Assembly: GCA_025384855.1 (NCBI GenBank)
Contig: JALAHT010000003.1
Location: 62,001-126,000, forward strand
Source of the DNA: Luteirhabdus salina
GTDB lineage: Bacteria > Bacteroidota > Bacteroidia > Flavobacteriales > Flavobacteriaceae
Length of the DNA stretch: 64,000 nt
Direction of reading: 5' to 3'
Both the position numbers and the translations under genes were made by a program. A model generated the notes under the pieces. The model saw nothing but the letters and a program-made list of their open reading frames with translations, was not told where the DNA came from and made no database searches. This document shows, one piece after another, positions 34,948 to 45,160 of the stretch (its first letter is position 1; each line of letters starts with the position of its first letter).

Positions 34948-36123
34948 TCACCTTCCCGAATCTATTTTTTTACAAACCAGAACAACCTTTTTATCATTCA
35001 AAAGGGTAGTGAAAAACAAATACAATTCACCACCATCCGAAATTTTCCATTTCTTTCGTAGCTGGGCTACAGATTCAGAGAAGTTGCGGGTAGTGATACT
35101 GGCTTTTGAAAAGTTGCTTTCCCGAATCGATTTCTTTGAATAGGGAAGCACTTTTTCAACAGAAAAGATACGACCAGGGAACTCACGTAATACATCACTT
35201 GTATATACATGGGAGTGCTCATGGAGTTTCTTAACCTTAAAATCCTTTGACACCAACTGAAAAGCCCCACTCTTCATTATGGCAGCATTCGGCTCGTACA
35301 AAAAGCGGCTAGGTTCGCCATATACAGCTTCTACTGTTTCACCCCAAAGAAATGAATACGTTTCGTTTCTATTCTTCCTAAGATTCTTGGTTACTACCTT
35401 CGGCTTTCCTTCATAACCTTTTGAAAGAATCCATAAAAGTTCCTTCACTTCATTATTTATTGCTACGACATGAATTTCACGTACGTTTTGCATTGCTTCA
35501 AGTCCTATACTGATATCAAGCATGGGTGATGTTTTCACCATGATATTAGGACTGCTCCCAAACAAACTTGGCAAACCTTCAATAATATTTGGTTCACAAT
35601 CTTTTAAAAGGAAAACCTTTCCTTTCGTATCGCTTCTTCTGCTTGGGTCGATATAAAGCCAGTCGAAAGATTGGTTCTGTATCCCAGAAACGCCATTTTT
35701 AGGAGCTACTTGTATATTGGACAATCCTAACCGATTGAAGTTATGTTCAGCTATATTAGCGAGCGCTTCATTTTTTTCAAAGTACACAACGTTTGCAAAT
35801 CGTTTTGCAAAATAGAATGAATCCACCCCAAACCCTCCCGTAAGATCGGCCAATGATTTCCCCTTGATAAGCGAAGTTTTATAAGCCGCAGTTTTTTCGG
35901 AAGAGGTTTGTTCTATACTGACTTTAGAGGGCCAATAAATTCCTTCTTCAGAATACCATGTAGGAAGTTTCTTATCAGCCTTTTGCCGGCTTTCAATTTG
36001 TTCTAGCAGTTCCTGGGTAGTAATTCCGTCAAATTGACTTCCCTTTAAAGCCAAACGGGTAAGGTCGCCATCAAAAGAGGCGATAAACTCTTGTACGTCT
36101 TTTTGAAGCAATTTTTGGTTCAA
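34948..36123 (-). CDS. THUMP-like domain class I SAM methyltransferase
   Basis: A 391-residue protein of the Bacteroidota PG1098-like family. SAM motif I is in LADLTGGFGVDSFYFAKRF (about residues 94-112), motif II VVYFEKNEAL, and DWLYIDPSRR resembles the DPPY/DPSR catalytic motif of N-methyltransferases. An N-terminal helical region, a ferredoxin-like domain and a C-terminal THUMP-like domain (about 320-390) suggest an RNA substrate, probably tRNA or rRNA; the exact base is unknown. It starts 6 nt after the AI-2E permease gene ends, so both are on one transcript. Confidence 0.86.
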   Translation of the reverse strand: MNQKLLQKDVQEFIASFDGDLTRLALKGSQFDGITTQELLEQIESRQKADKKLPTWYSEEGIYWPSKVSIEQTSSEKTAAYKTSLIKGKSLADLTGGFGVDSFYFAKRFANVVYFEKNEALANIAEHNFNRLGLSNIQVAPKNGVSGIQNQSFDWLYIDPSRRSDTKGKVFLLKDCEPNIIEGLPSLFGSSPNIMVKTSPMLDISIGLEAMQNVREIHVVAINNEVKELLWILSKGYEGKPKVVTKNLRKNRNETYSFLWGETVEAVYGEPSRFLYEPNAAIMKSGAFQLVSKDFKVKKLHEHSHVYTSDVLREFPGRIFSVEKVLPYSKKSIRESNFSKASITTRNFSESVAQLRKKWKISDGGELYLFFTTLLNDKKVVLVCKKIDSGR

Positions 36124-36128
36124 AAGGA

Positions 36129-37229
36129 TTATAGGTTTTTGGTAAGTCGTTGTACGATTTTATATTCAGATAGGAATTCTTTCGAAATAACCTTTAGAGC
36201 GGTGTAAGTAGGAACGGCCAATATCATCCCAGCGACTCCAAATAGAAATCCACCGATTAATATAACAAGGAATATCTCCAGTGGATGTGAGTGCACACTC
36301 TTGGCGAAAACCACTGGTTGGGTAATTAAATTATCGAATACCTGCGCCAAGGAATAGCCACCAAGTATGTAAAGTAATTTTGGCAATAATTCAGTTGAAA
36401 AATCAGCGCCTAAATTATTAGACACTACCACTAATAGCATTAAAGCTCCAGCAATGATGGGACCGAGGTAAGGAACGATATTCAAAAAGGCACAGATCAA
36501 TGCAATGGCTACCGGATTCTTAATATCGAAAAACACCAATAGAACAGTGTAGAAAACACTTAGTATCAATATCTGAAGTACCAATCCGATAAAATAGCGT
36601 GACAATAACTCCTTGATTTTATTCAACACCACCAAAAATCTTTTTTCGCGACCAGGTTCCGCGAAGGTGGTAACCGCATTGGCAATAAGATTCTCATCCT
36701 TCAATAAAAAGAAGGAAATAAAGAGTACCGCAAATAGTCCAACAATTAAAGAGCCTATATTTCCAAAGAAGATATCGATAAAGCTGGGAATTAATTCTAA
36801 ATCAAAATTTCGGACATATTCGGTGCGTTTTATACCCTCTACAATATCGATCTGTTCTACTCCAAGATAATCGCTAGCCTGTATATTTAGCTCATAAAGG
36901 TCCTGCTTCACCAGGTCGAAATCGATATTCGAAATGTTTTTACTTTGTTCAATAATGATAGGAACAAAAATTCGTAATAGCAGCACTATGGAAGCTATTA
37001 CCAACAACAATGTTGTAAACGATGCTAGCGTATTACTAAACTTAAGACGATACTTTAGGAATTGCATCAACGGTCGTCCGATTAGGGAGATTACAATGGC
37101 AATTCCAATAAAAAGTAGGAGTGACTGTATGCTAAAGAAAAACCAGATAAGAAAAACTAAACCAGCCAAAACGCCTAAGGCCCTAAGAATCCCTATTGAT
37201 ATAGCTTTGGCTCTTCCTCGCTTTTCCAT
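36129..37229 (-). CDS. AI-2E family transporter
   Basis: A 366-residue integral membrane protein with about eight helices. The N-terminal pair (ILRALGVLAGLVFLIWFFFS) and the cluster GLVLQILILSVFYTVLLVFFDIKNPVAIALICAFLNIVPYLGPIIAGALMLL in outline, with the conserved NIVPYLGPIIG-like motif, and a C-terminal FGVAGMILAVPTYTALKV are typical of the family. Members export small molecules or act as Na+/H+ antiporters; autoinducer-2 export was shown only for a few, so the substrate here is open. Confidence 0.9.
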   Translation of the reverse strand: MEKRGRAKAISIGILRALGVLAGLVFLIWFFFSIQSLLLFIGIAIVISLIGRPLMQFLKYRLKFSNTLASFTTLLLVIASIVLLLRIFVPIIIEQSKNISNIDFDLVKQDLYELNIQASDYLGVEQIDIVEGIKRTEYVRNFDLELIPSFIDIFFGNIGSLIVGLFAVLFISFFLLKDENLIANAVTTFAEPGREKRFLVVLNKIKELLSRYFIGLVLQILILSVFYTVLLVFFDIKNPVAIALICAFLNIVPYLGPIIAGALMLLVVVSNNLGADFSTELLPKLLYILGGYSLAQVFDNLITQPVVFAKSVHSHPLEIFLVILIGGFLFGVAGMILAVPTYTALKVISKEFLSEYKIVQRLTKNL

Positions 37230-37261
37230 GCGGCTAAGATACCATAATCATAGATGCAGCG

Positions 37262-37765
37262 TTACAAAAGTTTTGTTAACTCATGCAACGCGATTCCCGT
37301 AGCCTGTGTCACATTCATGCTGCTGTTTTCGCCAAACATAGGGATGTGAAGATGTACGTCACTAGTATTTAATACCGTTTCCGAAACACCGTTTCGTTCG
37401 CTTCCAACGACCAATACGCATTTTTTAAGTTTCGTATTGTAATCTTGGATAGGAATACTCTCCGTTGTGATTTCCAGTGAAAGGATAGTATATGCTTGGT
37501 GTTTGTATAGTTTGAGAATTTCTTCGGTATCATCGACTATTTCAAATGGCGTCTTTTCTACCGTATTTCTTGCAGTACGTTTTAATCGTGGTGATGAACT
37601 ATCAAAATCAGTGTTGCTAAAGATGATTTTTTCAACTCCAAAAGCATCGGCCAATCGAAACAGTCCGCCAAAATTTGCTGGACCAGTAACGCCGTCACAG
37701 AGAATTATTAATGGAAAAGTTTTCCTTTCAAAGGAAACATCGGTATGCGACTGCTGCAATGCCAT
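37262..37765 (-). CDS. TrmH/SpoU family RNA 2'-O-methyltransferase
   Basis: A 167-residue SPOUT enzyme. Motif 1 is LIILCDGVTGPANFGGLFRLADAFGV (residues about 19-44), motif 2 LVVGSERNGVSETVL and motif 3 HIPMFGENSSMNVTQATGIALHE, with the expected Asn, Arg and Ser residues. It lacks the N-terminal substrate-binding domain of RlmB/TrmH, so it is the minimal form; tRNA or rRNA ribose methylation is likely but the site is unknown. Its start shares one base with the stop of the DUF4159 gene upstream. Confidence 0.9.
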   Translation of the reverse strand: MALQQSHTDVSFERKTFPLIILCDGVTGPANFGGLFRLADAFGVEKIIFSNTDFDSSSPRLKRTARNTVEKTPFEIVDDTEEILKLYKHQAYTILSLEITTESIPIQDYNTKLKKCVLVVGSERNGVSETVLNTSDVHLHIPMFGENSSMNVTQATGIALHELTKLL

Positions 37766-38409
37766 TAGTTTTGAAATACGTAGCCCACAATATTGGCTCC
37801 CATTTGAAGCGCTTTTCTTCGAACCTCTTCCGGGTCGTTGTGGATTTCAGGGTTTTCCCAGCCATCACCTAAATCACTTTCAAAGGTGTACAAAAGTACC
37901 AATCTTCCTTCGTGTTCGATGCCAAAGGCTTGCGGACGACCGCGATCGTGTTCGTGAATTTTGGGTAAGCCGTCAGGAAAATCAAAGTGCTGATTGAATA
38001 TCGGATGCGAAGCTGGTAATTCCCGTAATTCAGCGTTCGGGAAAACTTTTTTCAACTCCTCTCGAATGTATTGGTCCATTCCATAATTATCATCAATATG
38101 AAGAAACCCGCCACTTAATAGATAGGTACGAAGGTTTTCTGCCTCTTCTGCAGTAAAAAATACATTTCCGTGGCCTGTCATATGTATAAAAGGATAATCG
38201 AAAAGGTCGATGCTTCCGGGAGAAACTGTTTGGGTATCTGCCTTTAAAGCTGTTCCGATGGTCTCGTTACAAAACCGTACTAAATTAGGAAGTGCTGTGG
38301 GATTACTATACCAATCGCCACCGCCACCATACTTCAAGACTGCGATTTCTTGACCATCGGATGTGGTAAGAAAAAAGAGTGTTAGGAAAAGGAAAAAAAG
38401 GTATTTCAT
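37765..38409 (-). CDS. DUF4159 domain protein (exported)
   Basis: A 214-residue protein with a signal peptide (MKYLFFLFLTLFFLTTSDGQ) followed by a complete DUF4159 domain: GGGGDWYSNPTALPNLVRF, PFIHMTGHGNVFFT, LRTYLLSGGFLHIDDNYGMD and RPQAFGIEHEGRLVLLYTFESDLGDGWEN in outline. The fold is glutamine-amidotransferase-like but no catalytic Cys is seen. Function unknown; expected in the periplasm. Co-transcribed with the TrmH gene, overlapping by one base. Confidence 0.88.
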   Translation of the reverse strand: MKYLFFLFLTLFFLTTSDGQEIAVLKYGGGGDWYSNPTALPNLVRFCNETIGTALKADTQTVSPGSIDLFDYPFIHMTGHGNVFFTAEEAENLRTYLLSGGFLHIDDNYGMDQYIREELKKVFPNAELRELPASHPIFNQHFDFPDGLPKIHEHDRGRPQAFGIEHEGRLVLLYTFESDLGDGWENPEIHNDPEEVRRKALQMGANIVGYVFQN

Positions 38410-38521
38410 ATATCAAAAATAAGCATTCTTACTGCAAGGGATCTCTAATGAATGGTTTTCGTAAAATTGTAGCAAATAAAATTAAGAGAAAGCAAAATGA
38501 ATACCCGTTTTGTTCATTTCA

Positions 38522-39229
38522 TTATAGATTAAGAAAAGCAATGCTATGACACGCCACAATCGCTGCTGTTTCAGTACGTAGACGCGTATTTCCCAACGTG
38601 ATGGGCAAAAATCCTTTCGCTTCCGCCAGCTGAATCTCCTCAGAAGAAAAGTCGCCTTCGGGTCCAACCAACAACAAGACATCCGCTCCCGGTGATACGA
38701 TTTCCTTCAATTTTTTCTTTTCGCCCTGTTCACAATGTGCAATTCCTTTTACTGAAGCATTGGGATCTTGATTCAAGAAACCCTTTAATGTCCTAGTAGG
38801 GTGAAGGATCGGTAAATATGCTTTAAGCGATTGTTTCATGGCACTGACCAATATTCGTTCGTAGCGATCGGGTTTCACATTGGTACGTTCGCTATGGTCA
38901 CATAGGATTGGTGTAATTTCCGTAATGCCGATTTCAGTTGCTTTTTCCAAGAAGGTTTCGAAACGATCATTCGTTTTGGTAGGCGCCACCGCCATGTGAA
39001 GGCGATAGGGTAGTGGTTCCTGCTTTTCGACCTTATTCACCACCGCTTCACATTTCTTCTGATGGGTACTGCTCAATTCAACCTCATAAAAATGGCCCTT
39101 GCCATCGGTTACATGAAGTATGTCGCCAATTTGTTTGCGTAATACCTTAGCGATATGTCGACTTTCATCCTTGTCGAAAGCCACCGAGGTGTCGTTTGGT
39201 AAAATGGAAGGATGGTAGAAAAGATTCAT
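38522..39229 (-). CDS. rsmE: 16S rRNA (uracil-1498-N3)-methyltransferase
   Basis: A 235-residue SPOUT methyltransferase: PUA-like N-terminus with HIAKVLRKQIGDILHVTDGKG, then VAPTKTNDRFETFLEKATEIGITEITPI, LLVGPEGDFSSEEIQLAEAKG and LGNTRLRTETAAIVA, all RsmE hallmarks. It methylates U1498 of 16S rRNA in the assembled small subunit. tsaD begins upstream on the same strand with 4 nt between, so both enzymes that modify translation RNAs are in one unit. Confidence 0.95.
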   Translation of the reverse strand: MNLFYHPSILPNDTSVAFDKDESRHIAKVLRKQIGDILHVTDGKGHFYEVELSSTHQKKCEAVVNKVEKQEPLPYRLHMAVAPTKTNDRFETFLEKATEIGITEITPILCDHSERTNVKPDRYERILVSAMKQSLKAYLPILHPTRTLKGFLNQDPNASVKGIAHCEQGEKKKLKEIVSPGADVLLLVGPEGDFSSEEIQLAEAKGFLPITLGNTRLRTETAAIVACHSIAFLNL

Positions 39230-39233
39230 GTGT

Positions 39234-40265
39234 TTAGGATTTTCCTAGTTCCATACGTGCTTGTGCCGTAACATTGCGCTTCGCATACAGTTGGTGCTTA
39301 AATTTTAATTCACCCACCATAGCAATCATCGCTGCATTGTCCGTACAATATTCAAATTTAGGAATATGCGTTTTCCAGCCTTTGTTCGTTTGGGCTTGCT
39401 GCAACGCCTTTCGAATGCCGCTATTAGCCGAAACACCACCGCCGATCGCAACTTCTGTAATTCCAGTCTGTTTCACTGCGTTTTTCAACTTGCCCATCAA
39501 ATAGGAAACAATGGTATATTGAAGACTGGCGCAGATATCTTCCATATTCTCCTGAATGAAGCTAGGATTCTGATTTATTTCCTTTTCAACAAAATACAAC
39601 ACTGAAGTCTTCAGACCACTAAAACTGAAATCTAACGGCCCTACCTTCGGTTTTGGGAACTTGAACGCCTTTGGATTTCCCTGTTGGGCGTATTTATCGA
39701 TTAACGGACCCCCGGGATAGGGAAGGCCTAGAATTTTTGCCGATTTATCGAAGGCTTCACCAACAGCATCATCTAAGGTTTGACCAATCACTTCCATTTC
39801 AAAATAATCGGTCACCTTTACGATTTGCGTATGACCACCACTTATCGTCATTGCTAAAAACGGGAAATTTGGTGCTATTTGTCCTTCAGCCTTAATAAAA
39901 TGCGCCAAAATATGCGCCTGCATATGGTTAACATCGATTAAAGGGATGTCCAATCCAAACGCCAACGACTTGGCAAATGAGGTGCCGACCAACAAAGAAC
40001 CCATCAGTCCCGGCCCCCTTGTAAAAGCTATGGCACTTAGTTGTTTTTTATCGATATTTGCTTTGTGTAACGCCTGATGTACGACAGGGACAATATTTTG
40101 TTGATGTGCCCTTGAGGCGAGTTCGGGTACTACACCACCGTATTCTTGGTGAATTTCCTGGGTTGCGACAACATTAGAGAGTACGGTTCCGTTATGAATA
40201 ACAGCAGCTGCCGTATCGTCGCAAGAGGACTCGATGCCAAGGATATAAATGTCTTTAGAATTCAT
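39234..40265 (-). CDS. tsaD: tRNA N6-threonylcarbamoyladenosine transferase TsaD
   Basis: A 343-residue Kae1/TsaD protein. ASKHA-fold motifs: ILGIESSCDDTAAAVI (start), the metal ligands HMQAHILAH (HxxxH), AMTISGGHTQIVKV and AIGGGVSANSGIR, and LDFSFSGLKTSV. With TsaB and TsaE it transfers the threonylcarbamoyl group from the TsaC product to A37 of ANN-decoding tRNAs. Those partner genes are not in this window. Transcribed divergently from tamB. Confidence 0.97.
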   Translation of the reverse strand: MNSKDIYILGIESSCDDTAAAVIHNGTVLSNVVATQEIHQEYGGVVPELASRAHQQNIVPVVHQALHKANIDKKQLSAIAFTRGPGLMGSLLVGTSFAKSLAFGLDIPLIDVNHMQAHILAHFIKAEGQIAPNFPFLAMTISGGHTQIVKVTDYFEMEVIGQTLDDAVGEAFDKSAKILGLPYPGGPLIDKYAQQGNPKAFKFPKPKVGPLDFSFSGLKTSVLYFVEKEINQNPSFIQENMEDICASLQYTIVSYLMGKLKNAVKQTGITEVAIGGGVSANSGIRKALQQAQTNKGWKTHIPKFEYCTDNAAMIAMVGELKFKHQLYAKRNVTAQARMELGKS

Positions 40266-40363
40266 AGCAAAAAAGGGCCTGATAATTGGGGGTAAAATTA
40301 AAACTTTAAGCGCGTATCAAAAAACTTCGGAACATAATCGTTCGTACGATCATTGCCCTGCTC

Positions 40364-43300
40364 TTGCTAATCGTGCTTTTGTTCATCGTGCTTTCTATCC
40401 CCGCGGTGCAAACCTATGTTGCGAATAAGGTCACCGACAATCTCAATGAAACTTACGGTACGCAGATTTCTATCGATAAAATAGGGGTGAATTGGAAGGG
40501 TGAAGTCGATATTCGGAAAGTACTGATAATGGACCATCGCGACGATACGCTTATTTTTTCGCAGGAATTGCAAACGAATATCCTGAACTTCAGAAACCTT
40601 ATCAATGGCGATTTGGGCTTTGGCGATATTAAACTGCAGGATGCATACCTGAATGTGATTACCTACGAAGGCGAAGAGACCGACAACCTGACGATTTTCT
40701 CCAATAAGTTCGATACCGGTCAGAAGCCTACCAAACCTTTTAGTCTTATTGGAAACGATCTTCAGATGAACAACGGCCGTGTTCGGTTTCGAAATTATAA
40801 CCTTTCGAAACCAGAGGTAATCGATTTTCACGATGTGAACCTAACGGCGGAAGATTTTGAAATTCTCGGTCCCGATATCTCCGCACAGATTCAATCGCTT
40901 TCGCTCGATGGTTTCGACGGATTAAATGTTACCGATCTACGTGCGGATTTTTCGTATACCCCTGAAGCCATGGTCTTCAATGACTTGGTTTTGAAAACGG
41001 ATAATTCGAATATTCAAGGAAATCTTCGTTTCGATTATGCCGAAAAGGGAATGGCAGATTTTGAAAACGATGTTACAATTACCGCTACTTTTGAAGATGC
41101 CGTTGTGGCTACCAAGGATCTCAATAATTTTTACGATGAATTTGGCGAGTATCAGGAAATTAAGTTGAGCGGAAACCTCAAGGGTACACTGAATGACTTC
41201 CAACTGGAAAATGCTGATATTTCCTTTGATAGTAGTCGATTAGCAGGCGACTTCACCTTTGAAAACCTTCTCGATGCCGAAAAGGACTTCCGTATTGCTT
41301 CCCCTAACCATAGCATTCGTACCGACTATTACGATTTGCGACGTTTTATGCCCAGAATTCTAGGCGATGTATTGCCGGCTGAACTAAAGCCTTTGGGATC
41401 GGTTTCCTTTCAGGGGAATAGTACAATCACTTCATTTGAATTGTCTACGAATAGTGTCATCCAAACAAGCGCTGGGCGGATTAAGGCAGATCTAGATCTT
41501 GGGAATATAACGGATTTCGACAACGCATTTTATGATGGGCAGCTGGTATTGACGCAATTTAATATGGGGAAAATGCTTAATACCTCAAGCCTCGGAACCA
41601 TCACGGCGGATGTGATGGTAGATGGAAGGGGCTTCACACAAAAAACGGTGAGCAGCCGCTTGGAAGGTACCATTTCCAGTTTCACTTTTGAAGGATATAA
41701 GTATACCAACATAGAGGTTTCAGGAACATTGAAAGATCCTGTTTTTAATGGTGAATTGAGCATAGATGATCCCAATTTAAAACTTGATTTTACCGGGTTG
41801 GTCGATGTTTCCAAGGATTTCAACCAGTACGATTTTGAAGCGGATGTGGAATACGCTGAACTAAATCAGCTCAATTTAATTAAAAGGGATAGTGTTTCGG
41901 TCTTTGCGGGTCGTATTCGTGTAGATATGGACGGAACGACTATCGATGATGCAGTAGGAACCATATCGTTTAATGAAACATTCTATCAAACCGCAAGTGA
42001 GGATTATTTTTTCGACGATTTTCAAATAACATCCACTTTTGAAGGCGATGTTCGGACCATTGAAATAAACTCCCCAGATATCATTACAGGTAAAATTGAA
42101 GGTGAATTTCTGATTCGTGATATTCCCTACCTTTTTCAAAATGGAATCGGTTCTATTTATGCAAATTATATTCCTCAGGAAGTCACAACCGATCAATACA
42201 TCGATTATGAATTCGAAGTATATAACAAGATCGTAGATGTATTTGTGCCGCAATTGAAGCTTGGGGAAAATACGCGTGTAAAAGGGTCCGTTTCTTCCGA
42301 TCAATCAAAATTCCAACTAAATTTCAGGTCACCAGAACTATTGTTATACGATAATTATTTAGGTAAAGTAAACATTCAGATAGATAATGATAATCCACTG
42401 TACAACACCTATATAAATATAGACTCGGTATATACGGGTTTCTATAATCTTAAGGATGTGAATGTTATCAATAAGACATTGAATGATACCTTATACGTTC
42501 GATCTGAATTTGCAGGAGGTAAAGAAAAAAATGATGTGTATAATCTATCCCTGTATCACACCATCAATCCGGAGGGGAAATCTGTAGTGGGCTTCAAAAA
42601 ATCCGATATCCTGTATAAGGATAATACTTGGTACATCAACGAGGAAAACAACAATTTGAACAAAGTGGTTTTTGATGATAATTTCAAAACCATTCGTATA
42701 GATTCTCTGGTATTGAATCATAATGAAGAATTTATCCGTTTAGCAGGGGAATTACGAGATTCTACCTATAAAGATTTAAAGCTTCGCTTTACCGATGTAA
42801 ATATTGGGAATATCACTCCCGAAGTAGATAGTCTTCGTTTATATGGAAATATGAATGGAAGCCTCGATTTCCTTCAGAAGAATGGGGCTTATTACCCCAA
42901 TTCAGAAATTACTATCGACGACATCGTAATCAATGACATCGAATTTGGCGATTTAGATCTTAAAGTGAAGGGGAATGAGGATCTTTCAGCTTATTCGATC
43001 AATACCGAATTGGTAAAGGAAGGAGTGACCTCCATTTCAGCCGTAGGCGGAATCGATGTTGCTCCTCAAAACCCGACAATCGATTTAGGAGTTCGGCTAA
43101 ATGAATTCAACCTTCAGGCACTTAGTCCCTTCGGAGGTGAAGTAATCACCAATATTAGAGGGTTGATAAGTGGTAGGGCCGATGTTACAGGGAATTATAA
43201 ATCGCCCGACATCGATGGCTCCTTTCAAATGGAAAAGGCTGGACTTACAGTCCCTTATTTGAATGTAGATTATCTGCTGGAGGATGGAACTACCCTAAGG

Positions 43301-44752
43301 GCCAATAAAAATAGCCTCGCTATTGAATCGACCAAAATTACCGATACTAAATATGATACCGAAGGTACTTTCTCTGGAACGGCATACCATCAAAACTTTC
43401 AGGATTGGCGTCTCGACCTCGATATAGGGTCGGATTATCTTTTGGTGCTGGACACACCTCCCGAAGAGGATGCGCTCTATTATGGAACCGGTTTCATCGA
43501 CGGAACTGCGGAAATTGATGGTCCTGTAGATGAGCTTGTCATTGATGTAATTGCGACCACTGCAGAGAATACCAATTTTAAGATTCCATTAAGCGATGTA
43601 GCCTCGATTGGAGACGATTCCTTCATCTACTTTTTGTCACCCCAGGAAAAAGAAGCGCGCATAAGCGGTGAGGTGGTGCAAACTGAAGATGTAAAAGGCC
43701 TTACCCTGAACTTTGAATTAGATATTACCGAAGATGCTGAAGTAGAGGTGGTAGTCGACCAAGAGAATAATTCAACCCTCACGGGAAGTGGAGTGGGGAC
43801 CCTACTGATTGAAATCAATACCTTAGGAAAGTTTAAGATGTGGGGTGACTTCCTTGTAATTGAAGGGATTTTCGATTTCCGGTATGGTGGCTTCATTCAA
43901 AAAAATATCGGTGTGGTTCCTGGTGGAAGTATTAACTGGGATGGAAATCCAGCTCGGGCGCAATTAGACCTTACTGCGAAATATCAAACCCAAGCAAATC
44001 CCTCTATTTTGCTAGACAACCCTACCTTTAACCGCCAAATTCCGGTTGAGGTTTTGGTGGACCTTACAGGAGAATTGATTCAGCCGAACATTAATTTCCG
44101 TATCGACTTCCCAAGGGTAAGTTCTATTGTAAAAAGTGAATTGGAATACAAGCTTCAGAATCAAGACCAACGCGAACGGCAAGCCTTGTTTCTAATTGCT
44201 TCTGGCGACTTTATCAGTGATACTTACGCTGGGGCCGATGCTTTTGCAACTGGTACATTGGTGGAACGGGTTTCGGGTCTCGTTAATGAACTTTTTGCTA
44301 GCGAGGATTCAAAATTTGCCGTAGGACTTGATTATCAGACTGGAATTAGAACGCCTAATCAGGAAACGGCAGACCGCTTCGGCGTTACACTTTCAACCCG
44401 GATCAATGAGCGAATCTTAATCAATGGTAAAGTAGGTGTTCCAGTAGGCGGCGTGAGTGAAACCGCTGTTGCAGGAGATATTGAGGTACAGTGGTTGGTG
44501 AACGAAGACGGAAGCTTACGGATGAAGTTCTTCAATCGTCAAGCAGACATTCAATTCATCGGTGAAGACCAGATTTTTGAACAAGGCGCCGGAATTTCAT
44601 ATTCGGTCGATTTCGATACTTTTAAGGAATTGGTTGATAAGCTCTTTGGTACGAAAATATCCTTGGAAAGTGAAGCCGACCCTGTTTCACCAACTGACAA
44701 TGAAAACACTCCAGTCGATTTCAATTCAGAGGCGTTACGAGAAGAAAATTAA
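40364..44752 (+). CDS. tamB: Translocation and assembly module protein TamB (DUF490)
   Basis: A 1462-residue TamB/DUF490-type protein. It has one N-terminal helix, long AsmA-like repeats of beta strands (a lipid-conducting groove in relatives), and the conserved C-terminal domain with GVGTLLIEINTLGKFKMWGDF, RYGGFIQKNIGVVPGGSINWDGNPARAQLDLTA in outline and FRIDFPR. Family role: spans the periplasm and helps lipid transport or outer-membrane protein assembly. Start uncertain: TTG 40364 is the first standard start, but the frame is open upstream to beyond 40298 and encodes KLRNIIVRTIIAL, a basic flank of the helix, so translation may begin earlier at a rare codon such as ATT 40298. Confidence 0.88.
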   Translation: MLIVLLFIVLSIPAVQTYVANKVTDNLNETYGTQISIDKIGVNWKGEVDIRKVLIMDHRDDTLIFSQELQTNILNFRNLINGDLGFGDIKLQDAYLNVITYEGEETDNLTIFSNKFDTGQKPTKPFSLIGNDLQMNNGRVRFRNYNLSKPEVIDFHDVNLTAEDFEILGPDISAQIQSLSLDGFDGLNVTDLRADFSYTPEAMVFNDLVLKTDNSNIQGNLRFDYAEKGMADFENDVTITATFEDAVVATKDLNNFYDEFGEYQEIKLSGNLKGTLNDFQLENADISFDSSRLAGDFTFENLLDAEKDFRIASPNHSIRTDYYDLRRFMPRILGDVLPAELKPLGSVSFQGNSTITSFELSTNSVIQTSAGRIKADLDLGNITDFDNAFYDGQLVLTQFNMGKMLNTSSLGTITADVMVDGRGFTQKTVSSRLEGTISSFTFEGYKYTNIEVSGTLKDPVFNGELSIDDPNLKLDFTGLVDVSKDFNQYDFEADVEYAELNQLNLIKRDSVSVFAGRIRVDMDGTTIDDAVGTISFNETFYQTASEDYFFDDFQITSTFEGDVRTIEINSPDIITGKIEGEFLIRDIPYLFQNGIGSIYANYIPQEVTTDQYIDYEFEVYNKIVDVFVPQLKLGENTRVKGSVSSDQSKFQLNFRSPELLLYDNYLGKVNIQIDNDNPLYNTYINIDSVYTGFYNLKDVNVINKTLNDTLYVRSEFAGGKEKNDVYNLSLYHTINPEGKSVVGFKKSDILYKDNTWYINEENNNLNKVVFDDNFKTIRIDSLVLNHNEEFIRLAGELRDSTYKDLKLRFTDVNIGNITPEVDSLRLYGNMNGSLDFLQKNGAYYPNSEITIDDIVINDIEFGDLDLKVKGNEDLSAYSINTELVKEGVTSISAVGGIDVAPQNPTIDLGVRLNEFNLQALSPFGGEVITNIRGLISGRADVTGNYKSPDIDGSFQMEKAGLTVPYLNVDYLLEDGTTLRANKNSLAIESTKITDTKYDTEGTFSGTAYHQNFQDWRLDLDIGSDYLLVLDTPPEEDALYYGTGFIDGTAEIDGPVDELVIDVIATTAENTNFKIPLSDVASIGDDSFIYFLSPQEKEARISGEVVQTEDVKGLTLNFELDITEDAEVEVVVDQENNSTLTGSGVGTLLIEINTLGKFKMWGDFLVIEGIFDFRYGGFIQKNIGVVPGGSINWDGNPARAQLDLTAKYQTQANPSILLDNPTFNRQIPVEVLVDLTGELIQPNINFRIDFPRVSSIVKSELEYKLQNQDQRERQALFLIASGDFISDTYAGADAFATGTLVERVSGLVNELFASEDSKFAVGLDYQTGIRTPNQETADRFGVTLSTRINERILINGKVGVPVGGVSETAVAGDIEVQWLVNEDGSLRMKFFNRQADIQFIGEDQIFEQGAGISYSVDFDTFKELVDKLFGTKISLESEADPVSPTDNENTPVDFNSEALREEN

Positions 44753-44754
44753 GC

Positions 44755-45135
44755 TTATAACGAAGCGATCATCGAGATTTCAACGTTCACAAACTTCGGT
44801 AAATTGGCGACTTCCACGGTTTCTCTTGCAGGTGCTTCTTCATCATTAAAATACGACCCGTACACTTCATTGATACTGGCAAAATTATTCATATCGCTTA
44901 CGAAGATGCTACTCTTTATAACATGGCTAAAGTCCATATGGGCCGCTGCCAAAACAGCCTTTAAGTTTTCCATCACTAGCTTCGTCTCGTGCTGGATATC
45001 ACCTATTTCCAATTCGCCGGTTTCAGGATTTATCGCAATCTGCCCAGAAGTGTACAGCATATCGCCAAGTTGTACTGCTTGATTATACGGTCCTATCGGT
45101 GCTGGGGCATTGGGAGTATGAATAATCTTTTTCAT
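44755..45135 (-). CDS. ridA: RidA family enamine/imine deaminase
   Basis: A 126-residue RidA/YjgF protein with the full set of signature blocks: PIGPYNQAVQLGDMLYTSGQIAINPETGEL, LKAVLAAAHMDFSHVIKSSIFVSDMNNFASINEVYGSYF in outline and APARETVEVANLPKFVNVEISMIA, including the catalytic Arg (PARETV). It hydrolyses reactive 2-aminoacrylate-type enamines formed by PLP enzymes. It follows lptD with a 25-nt gap on the same strand. Confidence 0.95.
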   Translation of the reverse strand: MKKIIHTPNAPAPIGPYNQAVQLGDMLYTSGQIAINPETGELEIGDIQHETKLVMENLKAVLAAAHMDFSHVIKSSIFVSDMNNFASINEVYGSYFNDEEAPARETVEVANLPKFVNVEISMIASL

Positions 45136-45160
45136 AATATGATTATTGAAATGTGAAATA

